This document shows, in pieces, positions 16,832 to 22,500 of a DNA stretch of 22,500 bases; the stretch's first letter is position 1, and each line of letters opens with the position of its first letter. This DNA comes from Monoplex corrugatus. Taxonomy: Eukaryota; Mollusca; Gastropoda; Littorinimorpha; Ranellidae. Position numbers and translations under genes: made by a program. The stretch spans positions 2,501 to 25,000 of the forward strand of contig JAPXFY010002276.1 in assembly GCA_030674185.1 (NCBI GenBank), written 5' to 3'. The notes under the pieces are model-generated. The model made no database searches. It was given only the letters and a program-made list of their open reading frames with translations, and was not told the origin of the DNA.

Positions 16832-17238
16832 CTTTCATGATTAGCAGAGCAAGCATCAGTGTCTGACAATAAAAACAATAATAAAACAAAACGGTCATAG
16901 TAATCATCTTCTGAGTCACTGAGTCACACCTTGCTCTCCACTACAGCCCATTTCGAAACGTTTACGACAGTGCCATAAAGCAAGTCGTTTCCGACAGCAA
17001 ACGCCACAAATATCATCAATCGCCATAACGGCTTAAGAAATATGCTGTCGGTTGACCGTAAACCCTGTTGCGTTGCAGGCAAAACCATTGATATAATTCT
17101 CGTTAGTAGCTGCAACAAGTTGTGTTCCTCCTTGCGTAAAAGATAAAAAAAAAAATGTCATCAACTAAAGCATGCAGAACGCTACCATAAAACATACCGT
17201 TTCCTATGATATACGGCATAAACTTCACAGAATGCGAG
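16832..17238. repeat. Degenerate ~200-220 bp satellite, first part of copy B
   Basis: Direct counterpart of 11796-12204 with the same two diverged units. It differs by point changes and a longer A run in AGATAAAAAAAAAAATG. Confidence 0.6.
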
Positions 17239-17420
17239 CTTAACCCTTTGACTCCCCCACCCTGTCCACCAGCATCCTGCATGGTCAACCATGCTAGCAA
17301 AACAAAAACCCTTTAACTCCCTCACCCTCTCCACCAGCTTCCTGCTGAAAGCTGGTGGATAGCTGAGGGAGTCAAAGGGTTAAGTTTTTGCAGTTTGTGT
17401 ATAGTGAGTCAAAGGGTTAA
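17239..17420. repeat. Minisatellite fold-back, copy B
   Basis: Arms 17309-17339 and 17350-17379 pair as imperfect reverse complements (CCCTTTAACTCCCTCA with TGAGGGAGTCAAAGGG, CCACCAGCT with AGCTGGTGG) around a loop of about 10 nt. The junction differs from copy A, so the hairpin has been rearranged or mended differently since the duplication. Confidence 0.85.
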
Positions 17421-18210
17421 AGAAATGCGCTGTCAAGTGGATGACTCAGACGTTGTAGCACTGATGTTGTCAAGACGGTAATATTACTCTTGCCTGTAAC
17501 TGTCTCAGTCAATGTTCTGCCTCGCGTGAGAGATAAAAATTTCGACAAATAAAGAATACAGAGCGCTCCCATGTCATAAAACATGCCGTTTTCTACGGCA
17601 AATGCCACAAAGGTTAATCGACATCATGCTTAAAAAAAAACATTCTGTCACCGGGAGGACTGAAAAGTTTCTTCACTAACGGTTATAAGGGTAATGTCAC
17701 CTTTGCCAGTAGCTACCTCTCATACTTAAAAAACTCCGTCATTTGGAAGATTCAAAAGCTTTTTCCACTAGCAGTCATATGAGTAATGTCACATTTGCCT
17801 GTACCTGCCTCTTATGCTTAAAAAACAATCTGTCATTTGGAGGACTGAGGAGATTTTTCACTAAAGGTTGGAATAGTAAAGTCACCTTGCCAGCAGCTGC
17901 CCCAACCAATGTTCTTTGCACGAGAGATAAACATGAACACTGAACGCTTCCATAAAACATGCTGCTTTTCTATGGCAAACGCTACCAACGTCAAAGGGCG
18001 CCATGATTAAAAAAAGCAAGAAAAAAAAAGAAAAAGTAAATGGTAAAAGAACGCTATATCGGTTGTATGGCTCAAAACGGTTTGTTACTACTACAGGTCC
18101 AAACGGTAATGTCCTAATGCCTGTGGCTGCCTCAGTCCACGTTCTTCATTGCGTGATAGAGAAAAACGTCATCAAATAAAGAATACAGCACACTTCCATA
18201 AAATGTCGTG
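17421..18210. repeat. Degenerate satellite, uninterrupted in copy B
   Basis: Continuous counterpart of 12379-12836 plus 13423-13747. The pre-insertion site of the LINE fragment is at about 17880-17886. Units are marked by GAGAGATAAAAATTTCGAC, GAGATAAACATGAACAC and GTGATAGAGAAAAACGTC. Confidence 0.65.
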
Positions 18211-18565
18211 TGGGGGGGGGGGGGGTTGTTTGCTTGTTTGTTTTGTTTTTGTTTGTTTGTTTGTTTGTTTGCTTTGTTTTTGTTTTTGTTTGTTTGTTTG
18301 TTTTTAGGTTGTTGGTGTTCTTTTTTGCCTGTTTGTTTGGTTGGTTGGTTGGTTGGTTGGTTGTTTGGTTGGTTGGTTGGTTGGTTGGTTGGTTGGTTGG
18401 TTGGTTGTTTGGTTGGTTGTTGGTTGGTTGGTTGGTTGGTTGGTTGGTTGGTTGGTTGGTTGGTTGGTTGGTTGGTTGGTTGGTTGGTTGGTTGGTTGGT
18501 TGGTTGGTTGGTTGGTTGGTTGGTTGGTTGGTTGGTGGTTGGTTGTTCATTTGTTTGTTTTTTGT
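18211..18565. repeat. Poly-G, (TTTG)n and long (TTGG)n block, copy B
   Basis: Same order as in copy A, but the TTGG part extends from about 18335 to 18545, with a few TTGTTTGG and TTGTTGG interruptions. That is roughly two and a half times the copy A length. Confidence 0.9.
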
Positions 18566-19055
18566 TGTTCTTCTTTAATAAACGCCACAATTATTAGGAA
18601 AAGTCAGTCTGAACAACCATGCTTTAGATGAGTGACTCACAATTCTATCACCGCAAACTGTACTCATGTTGCCCTCGTCTGCCGAGCACCTGGTGTTCCC
18701 ACTTGTAACACAAATAAACAGAATTCATCAAATGAAGACATGAACGTTGCCATCATGCGTGCCGTTTCCCACAGTAAATACCACAAATGTATGTACTTTT
18801 TTCTTCTTCTTCTTCTTTCATTCATTGATGGTCAAGTCTCACCTGGTGATGAATGTTCCCTCCAGCTTTCCTGCTGTGACTACGTGCTCTAATTTCTCTT
18901 GACAAAAGAAATTATGAAACTGAGCGTAGATTAAACAGCTCTGTCACGCAGTCCCAATCCAGAATGGAAATCCATAGCATCATGATTATTATCCCCATCA
19001 TCATCATCATCATCATCATAGCATTGTAAAAAATGTTCCCAGATTCTCATCATCA
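18566..19055. repeat. Satellite unit, RTE-related scrap and ATC-rich tail, copy B
   Basis: Counterpart of 13986-14466. The ATC run before AGCATTGTAAAAAATG is longer here (eight ATC units at about 18996-19019), which fits replication slippage in an RTE tail. Confidence 0.6.
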
Positions 19056-19640
19056 TCAAGTGCCTTGCCACATGGTGTTGGCGATCATGGCCCTCCATAC
19101 GTTTCTATCCCTTGTTGCTGCAAGCATATCTTCCACCCTATCTGTCTTCAGCCACTCTGCAAGTCCGTCCACTATTTTTTTTTCCCCTGGGTCTACCTGG
19201 TGCTCTCTTTCCTTCCAGCTTTCCTGTGACCAGGTGCTCTAATTCCCCTTTTCTCATAAAATGGCCAATAAATGTTGCCTGTCTTTTCCTAATCTTCCTT
19301 CTGAATGATCTACTTGTGTCTGCCTCCATCAAAACTGTCTCGTTTGTTTTCTTTGCTGTCCATGGAACTCTCAACATTCTTCTTAGAAACCACATCTCGG
19401 CTGCTTCACTATTGTTCTGGCTTTGCTTGTTGACTGTCCATGCCTCACAACCATATAACATTATTGGTTCTACATAACATTCAAGAACTCTCTTCCTGAT
19501 GTTAATTGATTCCCATATTCTATGGCCATTAATTAATGTGGCGTATGAAACGGGACAGCAAAATAAATCTATCAAAAATAAATCATATTTCAGTAACGAA
19601 ATAAGCTTAATGTATTTCTGTTCACCTCTTATGCTTAGAT
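19056..19640 (-). pseudogene. RTE-clade LINE ORF2 C-terminus, copy B
   Basis: Encodes RKRVLECYVEPIMLYGCEAW, EMWFLRRMLRVPWTAKKTNE, IRKRQATFIGHFMRKGELEH and GKLEGKRAPGRPRGK, then after a frameshift AEWLKTDRVEDMLAATRDR to the TGA at 19056-19058. The frameshift lies at the same purine run as in copy A, here grown to nine A. It keeps RRMLR and GHFMRK, closer to the usual family sequence than RKLLR and GYFMRK in copy A. There is no polymerase core, so it cannot function. Confidence 0.85.
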
Positions 19641-19732
19641 GCTGGGGTTTATGCCTGATTACAAAAGTCAAAAGAGTTTTATTTTTTCAAACAACTCTCT
19701 TCTTTAGAAGTAACTAACTGATCTTTCTTGCG
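19641..19732. other. Flank between the RTE remnant and the minisatellite, copy B
   Basis: Matches 15020-15111 with minor changes. Nothing else is recognised. Confidence 0.5.
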
Positions 19733-19946
19733 TTAACCCTTTGACTCCCGCACCCTTTCCACCAACTGCTAAAACTTAACCCTTTGAATCCCATGCCCTT
19801 TCCACCAACTCCAAAAACTTAACCCTTTGAATCCCACATCCTTTCCACCAACTCCTAAAACCTAACCATTTGACTCCCACACCCTTTCCACAAATTCCCA
19901 AAACTTAACCCTTTGACTCCCTCACCCTAACCACCAGTTTCCTGCA
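19733..19946 (+). repeat. 45-bp minisatellite, copy B, left part
   Basis: Five units of TTAACCCTTTGA(C/A)TCCC with spacers like those of copy A, including two extra units. It breaks off at CCACCAGTTTCCTGCA, where the LINE starts, and resumes at about 22477 with CCACCAGCGTTCTGCAAAC. Confidence 0.9.
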
Positions 19947-19948
19947 CC

Positions 19949-22231
19949 ACACATAAAAAAGGTCACATTCTTGACTGGATCATTTCTCGTGATCACCACA
20001 ATTCAGCTACTGACAACTGCCTAGTTCTTTCTACCCGTCTAACTTCAGCCCTTCCATCTGACCACTCTGCAATTCTCTGTTCTCTTGACATTTCTCCTCC
20101 TTCCCGTACCACGCGCACAGTGACTCGACGCAATCTCAAATCTATTGACCTCTCCACATTTTCATCTGATGCCTCCCGCCTCCTTTCTGAAAAGTCACAC
20201 AACCTTGCCGATGAATTCTATACTACTCTCCACCATCTTCTGGACACTCATGCTCCAGCCACAAGTCGTCTTTTACCTGACCGCCCCCCTACCCCCTGGC
20301 TCACTCATGAGATTGCCTGTGCAAAACGTGCCCGCCGCAGATCAGAGCGCCGCTGGCGCAAATCCAAACTCACTGTACATAGGCAACTTTTCCAAGCCTC
20401 TAAAACAAAAGTATCCACCCTCATTGCATCTGCAAAAACAAGCTATTTCCAAACCAAATCCTGAATGCTCTTCTCAAGAGAACTCTTTACAACCATGAAT
20501 CATCTCCTTGGCAACGAAGATTACCTCTCCCACAAATCACAATGAGACTCATCTTATCTCCAAGTATTTCACCACCAAAATACAAACTCTTCGTGACAGG
20601 CTTGACAGGACACCCTGTCAACCATGCCCACCTGACCCTTCCTTCTCTGGCACACCTCTTACTACTTTTACCCCAGTCTCACAAGAAGAAATTCTCAACA
20701 CAATCAGATCCATGTCGTTCAAAACCTGCGAACTGGATCCTCTTCCATGTTCTCTCTATTCTGACTGTCTCCCTACTCTCCTCCCATTCATCACTGACAT
20801 CATCAACACTTCTCTTCAAACTGGAACTGTCCCAGATTCTTTCAAGTCTGCTATTGTTCACCCTCTCCTCAAGAAATATAATTTAGACCCAAATGAACTG
20901 AAAAATTACCGGCCTATCTCTAATCTCTCTTTCTTGTCAAAACTGCTTGAAAAAGTTGTCCTCAACCAGCTGAACTTCACCTGTCTGCGAACAATCTTCT
21001 CAATCCTTTCCAGTCAGCCTACCGCCAGTGCCATAGCACTGAAACTGCCCTGCTACACATTCTCAACAATCTCCTCCTTGCAACTGATACTGGCAAAGTC
21101 TCTCTCCTCACACTCCTTGATCTGTCTGCAGCCTTTGATACCATTGATCATGGTATTCTCCTTTCTAGACTTCATCATACTTTTGGCATCTCTGACATTG
21201 CTCTCTCCTTTTTCACTTCATATCTGTCAAACAGAAAACAAACTGTTCTCATTAATGGCACTTACTCTCAACCTGCATGCCTGACCTGTGGTGTTCCACA
21301 AGGATCTGTCCTTGGCCCTGTTCTTTTCACTCTTTACACCTCCCCCCTGTCCACCATCATCAACTCCCACTCTATAAAACACCACTTCTATGCTGATGAC
21401 ACCCAACTTCTAGACAGTGACACACCAAACAATATACAGCGCCTCTTGACTCTCACCACTGAGTGTTACTCGGACATTAAGAACTGGATGACGTTAAACA
21501 AACTTCAGCTTAATGACGACAAAACAGAAGCTATCCTCATTGGCACCCGTCAGAAACTTTCTCAGCTGCCTCCTCTTTCTCTCCCATTATGTAACACATC
21601 AGTCCCAATTTCTGATTCAGCTAAAAACCTTGGTGTCTGCATTGACTCTACCCTCTCCATGAACAACGTTGTTTCTCAAACTGCCAGATCTTGCTACTAT
21701 CACCTCCATCGTATAAGCTTGATCAGGAAGTATCTCTCTGTGGAAACAACTGCAAAACTCGTTCTCTCCTTCATAATGTCTCGCATTGACTATTGCAATT
21801 CACTCCTGTCTGGTCTTCCTGCCTCCACCATTCACATCCTACAGCGCATTCAAAACAATGCTGCACGCCTTGTACTCAAAAAGAAAAAAGCTGACCACAT
21901 ATCTCCTCTCCTGGCACAACTTCACTGGCTCCCTGTATCAAAGCGCATACAGTACAAACTAGACACCATGTGCTACAAAAGCCTCAATAACGCAGCCCCC
22001 GATTACCTGTCAAGCCTACTTGATATCTATGTTCCCTCACGTACCCTCCGCTCTGCCTCCGATCCTCTGACTTTTCTCTTTCCACGCACCAAGCTCAATA
22101 CCTATGGTCCACGAGCCTTCTCTGTTTCTGGTCCACTTTCCTGGAACAAACTTCCTCTCTCTGTCCGTCAGCAACCTACTTTTGTCTCCTTCAAGTCCGC
22201 TCTCAAAACTCACCTTTTCTCCTCTGCATAA
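19949..22231 (+). pseudogene. CR1/L2-like endonuclease-reverse transcriptase, broken
   Basis: The reading starts with the end of the endonuclease (GHILDWIISR, PSDHSAIL) and a linker. The first frame ends at TGA 20461-20463 and homology then continues past it (SRELFTTMNHLLGN). A shift at about 20520-20535 leads to KYFTTKIQTLRDRL and LKNYRPISNLSFLSKLLEK. A second shift at about 20977 leads to SAYRQCHSTETALL, LDLSAAFDTIDH, GVPQGSVLGPVLF, FYADD (21386-21400), LQLNDDKTE and the C-terminal domain (HWLPVSKRIQYK to LKTHLFSSA, stop 22229-22231). The polymerase active site is preserved, but the polyprotein is split by at least one stop and two frameshifts and lacks its N-terminus. The 3' half from about 20980 is still open. 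Confidence 0.88.
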
Positions 22232-22476
22232 AATCCTGACCTCACTCATCCCCCTCTGTAGCCTGTCTCCACTCGGAGGGGAATCACATTGTAATATATA
22301 TTTGTATATAATATGCTCTCTATAATTTTCCATTGTTTTTATTCTTTTTCCCCATTTATAGCCATATGTAAGTGTGTGTGTGCGTGTGTGTGCGCGCGTG
22401 CGTAAGTGTATGTTCAGCGCTTAGATTTGATTTTTATCGAGATTTTGCGCTATATAAATATTGTAATTATTTATTA
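22232..22476 (+). other. 3' UTR and 3' end of the CR1/L2-like LINE
   Basis: Contains a GT/GC microsatellite (22371-22400) and then CAGCGCTTAGATTTG and TTTTGCGCTATATAAATATTG, which form an AGCGC/GCGCT stem. The same end is kept in the 12837-13422 fragment. CR1/L2-type enzymes recognise a 3' hairpin followed by short tail repeats, which this resembles. Confidence 0.7.
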
Positions 22477-22500
22477 TCCACCAGCGTTCTGCAAACTTAA
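22477..22500 (+). repeat. 45-bp minisatellite, copy B, right part (cut by window end)
   Basis: CCACCAGCGTTCTGCAAACT and onward resumes the minisatellite interrupted at 19946. It continues beyond the window. Confidence 0.8.

Larger units (their letters stand above)
16655..19946 (+). repeat. Segmental duplication, copy B
   Basis: Same order and orientation as copy A. It lacks the LINE fragment of A, has a much longer TTGG array and ends in a minisatellite that is interrupted by another LINE. Small indels separate the copies throughout (for example TCACACCCTTGC in A and TCACACCTTGC in B). Confidence 0.9.
19947..22476 (+). mobile_element. 5'-truncated CR1/L2-like non-LTR retrotransposon
   Basis: A 2.5-kb plus-strand LINE that begins inside the endonuclease domain and runs to a complete 3' end with the conserved hairpin region and the GCGCTATATAAAT end. 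The tail is TTATT-rich. Minisatellite sequence lies on both sides. The flanks CCACCAGTTTCCTGCA (left) and CCACCAGCGTTCTGCA (right) could be an imperfect target-site duplication, but in a tandem repeat the same similarity arises from the units themselves. The C-terminal LPV, YG-RAF and LKTHLF signatures belong to the CR1/L2/Rex1 group. Confidence 0.88.

Noticed and set aside
18132..18631. Gly-Trp-Leu-Val and Asn-Gln-Pro-Thr repeat proteins
   Set aside because: They exist in several frames on both strands of the TTGG array, as expected for a tetranucleotide repeat without stops.

Overview
This is animal nuclear DNA made almost entirely of transposable elements and tandem repeats. I see no host protein-coding gene, tRNA or rRNA. 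The mix of non-LTR retrotransposon types (an RNase H-bearing I-like element, an RTE-clade element and a CR1/L2-like element), the huge CA/GT and CT/GA tracts and the lack of any bacterial gene organisation point to a metazoan. The style recalls mollusc genomes, but that is a low-confidence impression because no host gene can be placed.

Layout. Positions 1-763 hold purine-rich, CCA and G-rich simple sequence and a GT microsatellite. Positions 764-6657 hold one apparently full-length non-LTR retrotransposon on the minus strand: a short 5' UTR with a YY1-like motif, an intact ORF1 with an SGNH/esterase-like fold, a 413-nt spacer, an intact 1279-aa ORF2 (endonuclease, reverse transcriptase, RNase H, Cys/His tail) and a 3' UTR. 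It sits inside a GT microsatellite and is bounded by a perfect 12-bp direct repeat that looks like its target-site duplication. Positions 6658-7108 are the other half of that GT tract.

Positions 7109-11795 are a satellite of five tandem units of about 0.84-0.98 kb. Each unit has a conserved core of about 367 bp and a polypyrimidine spacer. From about 11617 the rest of the window contains a direct segmental duplication: copy A (about 11617-15620) and copy B (about 16655-19946). Each copy carries, in the same order, the same CT edge, a degenerate repeat of roughly 200-220 bp, a fold-back of a 45-bp minisatellite, a poly-G/(TTTG)n/(TTGG)n block, the 3' end of a minus-strand RTE element and a minisatellite array built on TTAACCCTTTGACTCC. 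The copies differ by later events. A CR1/L2-like 3' fragment (12837-13422) is present only in A, with B preserving the empty site. The TTGG array is much longer in B. A longer, broken copy of the same CR1/L2-like element (19947-22476) lies in the B minisatellite.

How the parts work together: only the 764-6657 element looks able to make protein. Its ORF1 would coat or escort the RNA and its ORF2 would nick and reverse transcribe. All other retrotransposon pieces are 5'-truncated or frameshifted. The many long open frames rich in Ser-Leu, Cys-Val or Gly-Trp-Leu-Val are translations of simple repeats and are not annotated as genes.
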